Shown here: positions 32,760-41,803 of the stretch, piece by piece
How the letters are laid out: each line of letters opens with the position of its first letter
Position numbering within the stretch: position 1 is the stretch's first letter
Source of the DNA: Candidatus Cottocaccamicrobium excrementipullorum
Lineage (GTDB): Bacteria; Bacillota; Clostridia; Lachnospirales; Lachnospiraceae
Reading direction: 5' to 3'
DNA length: 64,000 bases
Assembly (NCBI GenBank): GCA_018713255.1
Contig: DVFL01000023.1
Location: forward strand, 35,820 to 99,819
Notes under the pieces: model-generated
Told to the model about the DNA's origin: nothing
What the model saw: the letters and a program-made list of their open reading frames with translations, nothing else
The model's database searches: none
Program-made: the position numbers and the translations under genes

Positions 32760-33677
32760 ATGGAAATTCGGAATCTTCAGGCGTTTGTAAAAGTGGCGGA
32801 GCTTAGAAGTTTTTCCCGGGCTGCAGAGTATCTGGGCTATTCCCAGTCGGCGGTGACGGTGCAGATCCGTCAGCTGGAGGAAGAACTGGGACAGCCCCTT
32901 CTTGAACGGATTGGAAAGCAGGTAAAAGTGACGGAAGCGGGAGAGCGGTTTCTTCCCAGGGCGGTGGATGTGCTGGATGCTCTGCGGGCCGCCGAAGAAT
33001 CAATTAAAGCTCCAGAGGAGATTTTGGGCAGACTTTGTCTGGGAACGGCAGAGTCTTTGCTGATCAGTGTGCTTCCGCCGGTGATGATGGAATTTTGCCA
33101 TCGCTTTCCCCAGGTGGAGCTTGGCACGCGGACGGCGCTAGTAGAAGATCTTTTTCAAATGCTGCGGCAGAATGAACTTGATCTTTTGTATTTTTTGGAC
33201 CGGAAAACGGATTTTTCCGAGTGGATCAAGGCGGGGGAATGGAGAGAACCGGTGGTGTTTGTCACCAACGCGGACCATCCTCTGGCGAAGGAGAGGAAGA
33301 TTCCGCTGGAACGGCTTCTTCAGGAACCCTTTCTTTTGACAGAAAAAGGGGTTAGTTACCGGTACGCCATGGAACAGATGCTGGCGGCCCGGGGACTGGA
33401 GATTCATCCTTTCCTGGAAACGGGAAATACAGACATTATTACCCAAATGCTGTTAAAAAACAGGGGAATTTCTTTTCTCCCCCAGTTTGTGGTAGAAAAA
33501 TGGATTGAAGCAGATCAGCTGGCGGTGTTGGATGTGGACTGCCTGGAAATTGAAATGTGGAGCCAGCTGGTTTACCACCGAAATAAGTGGCTGACGCCTC
33601 AGATGGAACGGTTTATTGAAATGCTGACGGAAATGGCGGACAGGCGGCATGAAGAGCATAGAACGGAGAAGAGGTGA
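32760..33677 (+). CDS. LysR-family regulator divergent from the decarboxylase
   Basis: The 305-residue protein has the LysR helix-turn-helix at residues 2-60 (NLQAFVKVAELRSFSRAAEY, SQSAVTVQIRQLEEELG) and a two-lobed effector domain beginning near residue 90. I start at 32760, where GGAAGG is weak but the family N-terminus MEIRNLQAF fits exactly; the upstream frame adds 30 non-homologous residues. The divergent arrangement suggests it regulates the amino-acid decarboxylase, perhaps with the amino acid as inducer. Confidence 0.9.
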   Translation: MEIRNLQAFVKVAELRSFSRAAEYLGYSQSAVTVQIRQLEEELGQPLLERIGKQVKVTEAGERFLPRAVDVLDALRAAEESIKAPEEILGRLCLGTAESLLISVLPPVMMEFCHRFPQVELGTRTALVEDLFQMLRQNELDLLYFLDRKTDFSEWIKAGEWREPVVFVTNADHPLAKERKIPLERLLQEPFLLTEKGVSYRYAMEQMLAARGLEIHPFLETGNTDIITQMLLKNRGISFLPQFVVEKWIEADQLAVLDVDCLEIEMWSQLVYHRNKWLTPQMERFIEMLTEMADRRHEEHRTEKR

Positions 33678-33764
33678 TGAGTCTTGGTCAGCCCATGGAA
33701 CTGGTGGTGCAGAAAGTTCTTTCTGCAGATTCCGAAAGAAAAGGGCCTGGGACGGAAAAGCAGG

Positions 33765-33793
33765 TTGACAGGCTGCTAAAATTATGTTAAGGT
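33765..33793 (+). promoter_or_regulatory. Promoter of the M-box/mgtA transcript
   Basis: Consensus TTGACA, a 17-base spacer and TAAGGT lie immediately upstream of the M-box. Confidence 0.7.
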
Positions 33794-33802
33794 AAAATTG
33801 TT

Positions 33803-33945
33803 CGGTAGGTAAGGCTACTGCAGGGATATGGACTGTTGCCGCGAAATGGTGGAGACACTATGAGAGGGTTTGAACAGGATACATCGCCTTAAGGTGTATC
33901 ATAATACAGTTTCACCGCCCTGCAAAGCTAAAGCTCGTACGAATA
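33803..33945 (+). promoter_or_regulatory. M-box (ykoK) Mg2+ riboswitch
   Basis: The RNA carries the conserved M-box blocks in order: GTAGGTAAGGCTACTG, GGACTGTTGCCGCGAAATGG, GAGACACTATGAGAGGG, a hairpin ATACATCGCCTTAAGGTGTAT, and CCGCCCTGCAAAGCTAAAGC. A T-tract terminator follows at once and the next large gene is a P-type Mg2+ ATPase. Mg2+ binding should favour the terminator, so the gene is made when Mg2+ is low. Confidence 0.93.
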
Positions 33946-33963
33946 TGCGCATTGTGCTGATTG

Positions 33964-33998
33964 CCCGTATGTTCTCCGAACATACGGGTTTTTATTTT
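33964..33998 (+). terminator. M-box terminator
   Basis: An 11-bp perfect stem (CCCGTATGTTC / GAACATACGGG) with a TCC loop is followed by TTTTTATTTT. It is the regulated OFF structure of the riboswitch. Confidence 0.92.
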
Positions 33999-34025
33999 GC
34001 GCAATCTATCTGGCAGGAGGTTTCC

Positions 34026-34064
34026 ATGCTTGCAGGAGCGGATTGCTGCCGGATGGATGATTAA
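34026..34064 (+). CDS. Candidate 12-codon leader ORF 1 of mgtA
   Basis: A CAGGAGG site lies a few bases before an ATG that reads MLAGADCCRMDD and stops. It sits just after the M-box terminator. There is no homologue that I recognise. It may be chance, but it is one of several short frames with ribosome sites in this leader. Confidence 0.3.
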   Translation: MLAGADCCRMDD

Positions 34065-34099
34065 AAATGAGCTTACAGGATAAGAAAGGAGGACGGCAT

Positions 34100-34189
34100 A
34101 TGCCTGGTCACAGTCAGAAGCAGACAGCTGCAGAGCGATGGAACATGGATATCCGGGGAAGAAGTGCCGTTTTCCGGATAAGGATCTGA
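34100..34189 (+). CDS. Candidate 29-codon leader ORF 2 of mgtA
   Basis: AAAGGAGG lies seven bases before the ATG. The frame encodes 29 residues, starting MPGHSQKQTAAERW and ending in an arginine-rich VFRIRI. It stops about 40 bases before the second terminator (34231-34292), so its translation could influence that hairpin. Function is unproven. Confidence 0.4.
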   Translation: MPGHSQKQTAAERWNMDIRGRSAVFRIRI

Positions 34190-34230
34190 ACAGCTTTTTA
34201 GAAAAAGTATTGTCAGAAAAAAGAGAAATT

Positions 34231-34292
34231 GCCATCGTTTTGCGGAATAACTTGGTGTAAAAACTAGGATATGAAAAAACGATGGCTTTTTT
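34231..34292 (+). terminator. Second terminator in the mgtA leader
   Basis: GCCATCGTTTT and AAAACGATGGC form an 11-bp stem around a 34-base loop, followed by six T. It lies between the riboswitch terminator and mgtA, so it adds a second control point on the same transcript. Confidence 0.75.
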
Positions 34293-34346
34293 GCGTTGTT
34301 TTTGAAGAAATAGCATTGTGGATGAAGGGAAAGAGAGGTGAAAAGA

Positions 34347-34388
34347 ATGGATACGGGAAACAGCGGTGCAGACCCGCCAGACAGGTGA
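34347..34388 (+). CDS. Candidate 13-codon leader ORF 3 of mgtA (ADPPD motif)
   Basis: A GAGAGGTG site lies six bases before an ATG encoding MDTGNSGADPPDR. The Asp-Pro-Pro-Asp run recalls the acidic/proline-rich MgtL leader peptide of Salmonella mgtA, whose translation falters at low Mg2+. A competing frame (34271-34471, 66 codons, weak ribosome site) covers the same bases and overlaps the mgtA start by ATGA. Only experiment can tell which is translated. Confidence 0.35.
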   Translation: MDTGNSGADPPDR

Positions 34389-34467
34389 ATGCACACTGTA
34401 TCCTTCCCATTCAGCTGAAGCCGGGGCTTAAGTCCCGCAAATTCGTGAATTCAGGAGGTACAGAACA

Positions 34468-37173
34468 ATGAAGAAGATGAATCAGAACATGACGATAACC
34501 GCAAACCGCCGGACAGAACTGGAAAGAAACCATGAAATCAGAGAAAGGCTGTACTGGGCCGCTGCTCATGATGAGGACATCCTCCTGTCTAAATATAAGA
34601 CAACATGGGATGGATTGACAGAAGAAAGAGCAGAGGAGTCCAGGGAAACCTATGGAGAAAATATTCTTACCAGCGGCCGCCGGCATACCGTGGCAAAAGG
34701 GCTGGCAGAGGCCTTTATTAATCCGTTTACTCTGGTGCTGGCGGCCTTGGCAGGGATTTCTGTGGTTACGGATATTCTTTTGGCAGCACCAGGAGAAAAA
34801 AATTACTGGTCGGTGATCATAATCGCTGTGATGGTAATGTTTTCTGGAATTCTCCGGTTTGTTCAGGAGACAAAAAGCCAGAATGTGACAGATAAACTGA
34901 CTGGGATGATTCACACTACCGCCTGCGTGATGCGTCAAGGCGTGAAACAGGAAATTCCCATGGAGGAAATCGCAGCAGGTGATTTGGTATATTTGTCTGC
35001 CGGGGATATGATTCCTGCGGATGTAAGAATTCTGGAGGCCAGAGATTTGTTTGTCAGCCAGTCTGCTCTTACGGGAGAAAGTGAGCCTGTGGAAAAATGG
35101 GCCCGGCCGGTTTTTCAGAGAAAAACGCTGATGGAGATGGAAAATCTGGCGTTTATGGGCAGCAATGTGATCAGCGGCAGTGCAAAAGCTCTGGTGATCG
35201 CTGTGGGAAATGATACTATGCTGGGAACGATGGCCAAAAGCCTGGAAGAAAAGCCGCCGAAGACCACTTTTGAAAAGGGTATTAACGAGGTTTCCTGGGT
35301 GCTTATTCGTTTTATGCTCATGATGGTTCCCGCTGTTTTTCTCATTAATGGTCTGACCAAGGGAAACTGGATGCAGGCATTGTTGTTCGCCATTTCTGTG
35401 GCGGTGGGCCTGACGCCGGAAATGCTTCCCATGATTGTGACCTCTGCCCTGACTAAGGGAGCCGGAGTTATGAGCCGCCAAAAGGTGGTGATTAAGAACC
35501 TGAATGCTATTCAGAATCTGGGTTCCATGGATATTCTCTGTACAGATAAGACGGGAACGCTGACCATGGACAAGGTTGTGCTGGAATATCATTTAACGGT
35601 AGATGGAGATGAGGATGACCGGGTTCTCCGCCATGGATTTTTAAACAGCTATTTTCAGACGGGATTAAAGAACTTAATCGACCTGGCGGTGATTTCTCGC
35701 CAGGAAGAACTGGGGGCGGAGGAACTGATCCGCAGATATACAAAAATCGATGAGATTCCCTTTGATTTTGAGCGGCGCAGAATGAGCGTGGTGGTGAAAG
35801 ACCAGGAAGGCAAGACCCAGTTGGTGACAAAGGGAGCAGTGGAGGAGATGCTTTTATGCTGCGCATACGCTGAGCGCGGCGGACAAGTATGTCCATTGAC
35901 CCCTGAGCTGCGCCGTTTTGTCATGGAAAAAGCTTACCAGCTGAATGAGAAAGGCATGCGGGTTATCGGTGTAGCCCAGAAGACAAATCCTGCTCCAGAA
36001 GGACAGTTTTCTGTGGCAGATGAAAGAGATATGGTATTGATCGGCTTCCTGGCTTTTCTGGATCCTCCGAAGGAAACTTCCAGAGCGGCCATCAGTGCGC
36101 TGAAAGAGTACGGTGTAGCGGTGAAGGTGCTTACCGGTGATAACGATAAGGTGACGGCTGCCATCTGCCGGCAGGTAGGCCTTGAGGCGGATCATATTCT
36201 TCTGGGAGAAGCGCTGGAATCTATGGATGATGAGACTCTGGGAAGAGAGGCGGAAAGAATCCAGGTATTCGCTAAGCTTACTCCTGAGCAGAAAGCACGG
36301 ATTATTCGGATACTTCGGGATGAGGGGCACAGCGTAGGCTATATGGGCGACGGCATCAATGACGCGGCAGCCATGAAAGCTTCTGATGTGGGAATATCTG
36401 TGGACACTGCGGTGGACATTGCCAGAGAGTCGGCTTCTGTGGTGCTGCTGGAAAAAGACCTGATGGTTTTGGAGCAGGGAGTCATCCAGGGGAGAAAAAC
36501 CTATGCCAACATGATGAAGTACATTAAGATGACGGCTTCCTCCAACTTCGGAAATATGCTTTCGGTGCTGGCGGCCAGTGCGTTTCTTCCTTTTCTGCCC
36601 ATGGAAGCCATTCAGCTTCTTCTGCTGAACTTGATTTATGACCTTTCCTGTACCGCCCTTTCCTGGGACAGCGTGGATGCGGAATTCGTAAAGAGCCCCA
36701 GAAAATGGGACGCATCAGGCATCAGCCGGTTCATGCTGTGGCTGGGGCCGGTAAGCTCTCTTTTTGATATTGCCACATTTCTGCTGATGTACTTTGTCAT
36801 TTGTCCCACATTTGCAGGAGGGCAGCTGTATCATCATCTTTCTGCTGAAGAGGCGAGAGAAACTTATATTGCAGTTTTCCAGGCAGGATGGTTTGTTGAG
36901 TCCATGGTAAGCCAGGCTCTGGTAATTCATATGCTTCGCACCCCGAAGCTTCCCTTTATCCAGAGCCGGGCTTCCTGGCAGGTATCTGTACTTACGGTCA
37001 TTGGTATTTTGGCTGCTGCAGTGATTCCTTTTACGCCGGCTGGGGCTGTGCTGGGACTGGCGCCTCTGCCATTGGGATATTTCTTCTGGCTTGTGGGAAT
37101 TATCTGCGGATACATGGTTCTGGTTACAGTGGTAAAAGGGGCTTACCTGAAAAAGTACAGATCGTTTCTTTAA
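34468..37173 (+). CDS. mgtA: P-type Mg2+-importing ATPase
   Basis: The 901-residue protein has the P-type ATPase order: cytoplasmic N-terminus, two helices, actuator domain with TGES ([12 protein letters not shown]), helices with a conserved proline, phosphorylation motif D360-KTGTLTMD, nucleotide-binding domain, hinge [11 protein letters not shown], and a block of C-terminal helices. The N-terminal signature and length match the MgtA/MgtB class. It imports Mg2+ into the cytoplasm using ATP. The ATG has AGGAGG nine bases upstream. The M-box riboswitch 500 bases upstream strongly supports the Mg2+ assignment. Confidence 0.95.
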   Translation: MKKMNQNMTITANRRTELERNHEIRERLYWAAAHDEDILLSKYKTTWDGLTEERAEESRETYGENILTSGRRHTVAKGLAEAFINPFTLVLAALAGISVVTDILLAAPGEKNYWSVIIIAVMVMFSGILRFVQETKSQNVTDKLTGMIHTTACVMRQGVKQEIPMEEIAAGDLVYLSAGDMIPADVRILEARDLFVSQSALTGESEPVEKWARPVFQRKTLMEMENLAFMGSNVISGSAKALVIAVGNDTMLGTMAKSLEEKPPKTTFEKGINEVSWVLIRFMLMMVPAVFLINGLTKGNWMQALLFAISVAVGLTPEMLPMIVTSALTKGAGVMSRQKVVIKNLNAIQNLGSMDILCTDKTGTLTMDKVVLEYHLTVDGDEDDRVLRHGFLNSYFQTGLKNLIDLAVISRQEELGAEELIRRYTKIDEIPFDFERRRMSVVVKDQEGKTQLVTKGAVEEMLLCCAYAERGGQVCPLTPELRRFVMEKAYQLNEKGMRVIGVAQKTNPAPEGQFSVADERDMVLIGFLAFLDPPKETSRAAISALKEYGVAVKVLTGDNDKVTAAICRQVGLEADHILLGEALESMDDETLGREAERIQVFAKLTPEQKARIIRILRDEGHSVGYMGDGINDAAAMKASDVGISVDTAVDIARESASVVLLEKDLMVLEQGVIQGRKTYANMMKYIKMTASSNFGNMLSVLAASAFLPFLPMEAIQLLLLNLIYDLSCTALSWDSVDAEFVKSPRKWDASGISRFMLWLGPVSSLFDIATFLLMYFVICPTFAGGQLYHHLSAEEARETYIAVFQAGWFVESMVSQALVIHMLRTPKLPFIQSRASWQVSVLTVIGILAAAVIPFTPAGAVLGLAPLPLGYFFWLVGIICGYMVLVTVVKGAYLKKYRSFL

Positions 37174-37219
37174 TTATGTGGTATAGCACAGAACCCTGTG
37201 CGGTCTCTTTGTGCCGGCC

Positions 37220-39583
37220 CTATTCCAGCCACAAAATCATTTCCAGAACACGTTTTGCGGATACGCTGAGCTCGCTGCGGCTCAGCGTTCCTGCTTTCAG
37301 GGCGTCCATCAGTTTTTCCGGGGTGCCTTTAGGCATTTTAACATCATTTCCCGCTTTCAGTTCTTGCTCATGATCCCCGTGATTTCCCCAGTCGCTGATG
37401 ACCAGCCCGTCAAATCCCCATTCTTCACGGAGAATTCCGGTAATCAGTTCTTTGTTTTCAGAAGTTCTTACTCCATTAACCAGGTTATAAGAGGTCATGA
37501 TTAACCTGGGCTTGGCCTCTTTTACACAGATCTCAAAACCTTTGAGATAAATTTCTCGTAAGGCACGTTCTGATACAATGGAATCGGATTCTTTTCGATT
37601 CGTTTCTTTATTGTTGCAGGCAAAATGCTTGGGCACAGCGGCAATATTCTCTGACTGGATTCCCTTGACCATGGCGGCAGCCATTTTCCCGGCTAAAAAC
37701 GGATCTTCGGAATAGTATTCAAAATTCCGGCCGCAGAGAGGGCTTCTGTGGATGTTTAGCGCCGGAGTCAGCCAGATGCTTAAATTATTTTCCTTTGCTT
37801 CTAGAGCACCGGCCCGCCCTACTTCTTCCACAAGGGACAAATTCCAGGTGGCTGCCAAAGCGGTGGCGATGGGAAAGGCGGTAGTATTTACCCCGCACTC
37901 CCTGCGGATCCGCACGCCTGCGGGGCCGTCTGCAGTCATAACAGCAGGAATTCTCAGGCGGCTTACTCCGCCGATGCCTCCTGTATTGGCTACTCCTCGG
38001 CTGGGGCATCCGGCAGTAAGGCGGCATAACTCTTCATCGGTAAGCTGCTCCAGAAAGGCTTCCAGACTGATTTTTCCTTCTGCCACATCCATCAAGGAAT
38101 ATTCGCCGTCTGGCTGAAAGAGGGATGCTTGCTGCTGGGAGCCGGGGCATTCCTTTTCTGAAGGATTTAATCTCTCACAGGAAGAAGCGTAAGTCATGGA
38201 ATTCGAAAAAGAAGCATAACGAGAGGAGTCCTTGTTCAGGGAGAGGAGTTCGAAGCTTCCGTCAGCCTGCAGCCGCCGATCCAGTTTTCTGGGAGAACAG
38301 AAAGAATGAAGTTTTTCGATGACCATTTCCTCTTTTAAGGAGAAGGCGTAGGAAATTTCTTTGGCTTCCCGCACATTTTCGCCTACATACAAGGTGTACT
38401 TTCCCTTCTCCAGCACAAAGGAAGAGAGAGAAAGGACTCCTGTATCGTCGAAGGAGGCCATGGCCTGAATGGGGAAGGAAATGGTGAGCTCCTGGGATTC
38501 TCCGGGAAGAAGGAGTTTGGTTTTTTCAAATCCGCAGAGAACGCGGCTGGGCTTGGACAGCTTTCCTTCCGGCGGACAGCAGTATACTTGAACTACCTCT
38601 TTTCCAGCCCTTGTGCCGGTATTCGTTACGGTCATACTAAGGAAAACGGTTTTGCCGTCATCGCAGCCCCGAAGATCAGCAAGCTGAAAGGTTGTGTAGG
38701 AAAGTCCATATCCAAAGGGGTAGATTACAGCCTCCTTTTTTCCGGGAATGGTTTCAAAAAACCGGTATCCCACGAAAATATCCTCCTCATACTTTACACA
38801 GTCTTCTGATTCGTGAAACCCTCTGGAAGAGGGGTAGTCATCAAAAGAAGCGGCGCAGGTATCAGCCAGATGGCCGGAAGGATTGATTTCGCCTGTCAGC
38901 ATATCTGCTGCAGCCAGGCCGCCTTCCATTCCGCCCTGCCAGATAATGGCGGCGGCAGAAATCCGGTCATTGGCGGCAAACCATGAGGTGTCGATCATAG
39001 CGCCTACGTTGAGAAGGACGGCCACTTGGGGGAAGGTTTCCGTGACTGCCTTTACCATGGCCATTTCTTCTGTTGATAAATTAAAATAGTCGTCTGTTCC
39101 GTCATTTTTCCGGTCCCAGCCCTCGCCGGAGTAGCGGCCGATAACGATGAGGGCGGTATCGGTGAATTCTCTTGCCTGGGAGAGAAGGACAGAAGGAAGG
39201 GGCGCTTCTTTTACCAGGCCCGGCTGAGCGCCTTCTTTGTATTGAGACTGGGTATATTCTTGATAATACAGAGACAGGGGGTCAAAGACTTCCAGGAAGG
39301 GTGATTTTTCCTTCAGGCCCTGATACAGATTGCGGACGTAAGAGACGGTTACATCGCCAGAACCTCCGCCGCCTTTTACATAGTCGATCTGGCTTTTTCC
39401 AAACATGGCCACTTTTGCGCCTTTGGGCAAGGGAAGAAGTTTATGGTTATTTTTCAGCAGAACGATTCCCTCGCCGGCGGCGGTCCGGGACAGGGCCCGG
39501 TGCTTCTGAGATTCAGTGATCCGGGACTGGTGATCCCCCAGGGGAAGACAGGGGGTAAAATTTGGTCTTATCCATTTTTTCAT
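37220..39583 (-). CDS. GH3 beta-glycosidase with reversed domain order
   Basis: The 787-residue protein begins with what is normally the second GH3 domain (GEGIVLLKNNHKLLPLPKG near residue 37, then GGGGSGDV), followed by a fibronectin III-like domain (TNTGTRAGKEVVQVY). Only after that comes the TIM-barrel with ADGPAGVR, KHFACNN and the nucleophile Asp731 in VISDWGNHGD. Circularly permuted GH3 enzymes are known in rumen and gut Clostridia. It most likely cleaves beta-glucosides or xylosides. No signal peptide is seen, so it is cytoplasmic. The ATG at 39583 has AAGGAGG; the longer frame adds a non-homologous tail. It is divergent from an AraC regulator. Confidence 0.9.
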   Translation of the reverse strand: MKKWIRPNFTPCLPLGDHQSRITESQKHRALSRTAAGEGIVLLKNNHKLLPLPKGAKVAMFGKSQIDYVKGGGGSGDVTVSYVRNLYQGLKEKSPFLEVFDPLSLYYQEYTQSQYKEGAQPGLVKEAPLPSVLLSQAREFTDTALIVIGRYSGEGWDRKNDGTDDYFNLSTEEMAMVKAVTETFPQVAVLLNVGAMIDTSWFAANDRISAAAIIWQGGMEGGLAAADMLTGEINPSGHLADTCAASFDDYPSSRGFHESEDCVKYEEDIFVGYRFFETIPGKKEAVIYPFGYGLSYTTFQLADLRGCDDGKTVFLSMTVTNTGTRAGKEVVQVYCCPPEGKLSKPSRVLCGFEKTKLLLPGESQELTISFPIQAMASFDDTGVLSLSSFVLEKGKYTLYVGENVREAKEISYAFSLKEEMVIEKLHSFCSPRKLDRRLQADGSFELLSLNKDSSRYASFSNSMTYASSCERLNPSEKECPGSQQQASLFQPDGEYSLMDVAEGKISLEAFLEQLTDEELCRLTAGCPSRGVANTGGIGGVSRLRIPAVMTADGPAGVRIRRECGVNTTAFPIATALAATWNLSLVEEVGRAGALEAKENNLSIWLTPALNIHRSPLCGRNFEYYSEDPFLAGKMAAAMVKGIQSENIAAVPKHFACNNKETNRKESDSIVSERALREIYLKGFEICVKEAKPRLIMTSYNLVNGVRTSENKELITGILREEWGFDGLVISDWGNHGDHEQELKAGNDVKMPKGTPEKLMDALKAGTLSRSELSVSAKRVLEMILWLE

Positions 39584-39711
39584 AGTGGTTCCTCCTTGAA
39601 GATATCTGCTTACTTTACATTTTAGCGGGAGAAAATTATAATACAAGTCGGAACCAATAAAGTTTCAGTCAATATTTGCGGTCTTGAGAAGTGAATGGAA
39701 GGAGACTTGGC

Positions 39712-40554
39712 ATGGCTTATGAGATCGAAAACCGAAAGCTGGATTTTACTGCTGCGCGGATCCATCAGCTGCTTCCTGCGCCCCATCTTCATTCCCATCT
39801 GGAGCTGATTTACGTAAAAAAAGGGTCAAGCAGGGCAGTTCTGGATCGAAATACTTATCTTTTGAAGGAGGGTGATTTGTTTTTAGCCTTTCCCAATCAG
39901 ATCCATTTTTATCAAGTAGTGGAACCGGTGGAGGGATACATGTTGATTTTTTCTCCCGTTCTGTTTGGGGAGCTGAAGGAAATCTTTCAGACAAAAATCC
40001 CGGTTTTCCCCATTTTACATCAAGAACAGCTTCCTATGGAAATAACGGACCCTCTGGAGGCAATCTGCAGAAAACTGAATCCGCTCCGGTCTGGGGAGAT
40101 GGCAGAGGGGAGGACAGGAAGTCTGCCAGGGGCTTCCAAGATAGCGGCTAAGGGATGGCTGTTGATGATATTGGGAGAAATTCTTCCCCTGATGGATCTG
40201 ACAGATAACCCGGCAGACCAGGATACTATTAAACAGATCCTGAAATATTGCATGGAAAATTATACCAGGCCCCTTTCCTTAAGTATTCTGTCCAGAGAGC
40301 TGAATTTAAATCAATTCTATATTTCTCATATTTTTCGGGAGCGGATGAAGATGAGCTATAAGGAATTTATTCAGCATCTCCGGGTAGAACATGCCTGCAG
40401 CCTTTTGGAGAAGGGAGAGAACATAACGGAAATCGCCTATGCTTCCGGCTTTTCCTTGGTCCGGACTTTTAACCGGGCTTTTCTGGCCGGGAAAAAGATG
40501 CCGCCCCGGGAGTTCAGAAAATTGCAGCTTCAGCAGTCTTTACGGGAAGGGTAA
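39712..40554 (+). CDS. AraC-family regulator with cupin sensor domain
   Basis: The 280-residue protein has an N-terminal cupin-like arabinose-binding fold (HLHSHLELIYVKKG, LKEGDLFLAFPNQIHFY) and a C-terminal AraC double helix-turn-helix (LSLSILSRELNLNQFYISHI and ITEIAYASGFSLVRTFNRAF). The ATG at 39712 has AAGGAG seven bases upstream; a GTG at 39691 is unlikely. It is divergent from the GH3 gene and 23 bases before an esterase gene, so it probably activates both for a plant-glycan fragment. Confidence 0.9.
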   Translation: MAYEIENRKLDFTAARIHQLLPAPHLHSHLELIYVKKGSSRAVLDRNTYLLKEGDLFLAFPNQIHFYQVVEPVEGYMLIFSPVLFGELKEIFQTKIPVFPILHQEQLPMEITDPLEAICRKLNPLRSGEMAEGRTGSLPGASKIAAKGWLLMILGEILPLMDLTDNPADQDTIKQILKYCMENYTRPLSLSILSRELNLNQFYISHIFRERMKMSYKEFIQHLRVEHACSLLEKGENITEIAYASGFSLVRTFNRAFLAGKKMPPREFRKLQLQQSLREG

Positions 40555-40577
40555 AAAGCAAGGAGGAGAGTGTAAAA

Positions 40578-41489
40578 ATGGAGATTAAAAATTGGTCGTA
40601 TGAAGATTTTCCGGAATTTACTGATGAAATAGAGGGGGCGGAAGTCATTCCCACCACAGGAGATGAGATTGGAATAGAGTACCTGCATGATGTGGAATAT
40701 GCCAGGGTTCAGGGAATCAGCCTTTATCTGCAGATTTTAAGGCCATTTACCAGAAATCAGCCGGAGAAACTCTGGCCTTGTATGGTGTTTGTTCAGGGTT
40801 CTGCCTGGGGCAGGCAGGATGTGTACAAAAAGATTCCTATGCTGGCCAGATTAGCAGGGAAGGGGTATGTGATTGCGGTGGTGCAGTACCGGCATTCTGG
40901 TCAGGCTTCCTTCCCGGCACAGGCCCAGGACGCCAGGAATGCCATTCGATTTATGCGGAAAAACGGTCTGCGCTACAGCGCTGATCCGGAGAAGATCATC
41001 GCAGCAGGAGATTCTTCCGGGGGACATACAGCTATGTTTGCCGCCATTCTGGAGGATGATCAAGAGGAAACGAATCTTTATCCCGGCGTTTCCGCCAAGG
41101 TAAAGGGGATCATTGATTATTACGGCTCTGTAACCGCCATGCTGGAGGATGGGTTCCCCAGCACCGTGAACCATCACATGCCGGACAGTCCAGAGGGGAT
41201 GGAAATGGGCGGGGTGAACCTGCGGGAGAGGCCTGATCTCTGCCGGAAGCTGTCTGTGGAGGAGAATATTCATGAAGAAACGCCCCTTCCACCCGTGCTG
41301 ATCTTTCATGGGACGAAGGACCGGACGGTGAGCACCCGGCAAAGTGTGATTTTGTACCAGAAACTTAAGGAGCTGGGGAAGGAGGCAGAGCTTTATCTGA
41401 TCCAGGGAGCAGACCATGGAGGCGCTGCTTTCTGGACGGAAGAGGTCTGCGCTGTGGCAGACCGGTTTATGAAAAAATGCTTAAGCTAA
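40578..41489 (+). CDS. Alpha/beta hydrolase (acetyl-esterase-like)
   Basis: The 303-residue protein has an oxyanion motif FVQGSAWGRQD (a variant of HGG), nucleophile GDSSGGH near residue 150, catalytic Asp in HGTKDRTV and His in GADHGGAAFW. The lineage resembles BD-FAE/axe-type carbohydrate esterases. It sits with a GH3 glycosidase and an AraC regulator, so removal of acetyl groups from xylo- or gluco-oligosaccharides is plausible. No signal peptide. The substrate is inferred from context. Confidence 0.85.
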   Translation: MEIKNWSYEDFPEFTDEIEGAEVIPTTGDEIGIEYLHDVEYARVQGISLYLQILRPFTRNQPEKLWPCMVFVQGSAWGRQDVYKKIPMLARLAGKGYVIAVVQYRHSGQASFPAQAQDARNAIRFMRKNGLRYSADPEKIIAAGDSSGGHTAMFAAILEDDQEETNLYPGVSAKVKGIIDYYGSVTAMLEDGFPSTVNHHMPDSPEGMEMGGVNLRERPDLCRKLSVEENIHEETPLPPVLIFHGTKDRTVSTRQSVILYQKLKELGKEAELYLIQGADHGGAAFWTEEVCAVADRFMKKCLS

Positions 41490-41566
41490 CTTCTGTACAC
41501 CGATGGTTGGCACAGCCATGATCAAGTGCATAACATAATACTGCGGTGAATCAAGCACTGGTACAC

Positions 41567-41602
41567 CTGGCCGCGAAGGGGATCTTCGTGGCCAGTTTTT
41601 TT
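41567..41602 (+). terminator. Terminator after the esterase gene
   Basis: CTGGCCGCGAAG pairs with CTTCGTGGCCAG (one G-U pair) and is followed by seven T. The rest of the 314-base gap 41490-41803 holds no other feature I can support. Confidence 0.88.
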
Positions 41603-41803
41603 CGCCGTCATACAATCTTTTTTCTAGCTTCTATTTTCTGTTTAATCTTCCCATTGAATTTCTTTCTGCTCCGTCTCTGGTCTTTCGCTGCGTGAAACAG
41701 GCGGTATGAATGCAGAGTTCCCTTTAGATTTCTTAAGCTTATTTTTTCGTTCTGTTTAGCTTCGCAGGTTAGGATGAAAAGAGAAGGAAAAGGAGAGATC
41801 ACG

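Noticed and set aside
33912..34396. Long minus-strand frames across the M-box and mgtA leader
   Set aside because: They are antisense to a recognised riboswitch and two terminators, lack ribosome sites and read as low-complexity Ser/Phe/Leu sequence.
37186..37201. GCACAG/CTGTGC hairpin between mgtA and the GH3 gene as a terminator
   Set aside because: The stem is only six pairs and no T-tract follows, so I do not list it as a supported terminator.
41608..41802. 64-codon minus-strand frame before the MacB-type ATPase gene
   Set aside because: Lys/Arg-rich reading of an AT-rich leader with no ribosome site; it is more likely the 5' leader of the plus-strand operon.
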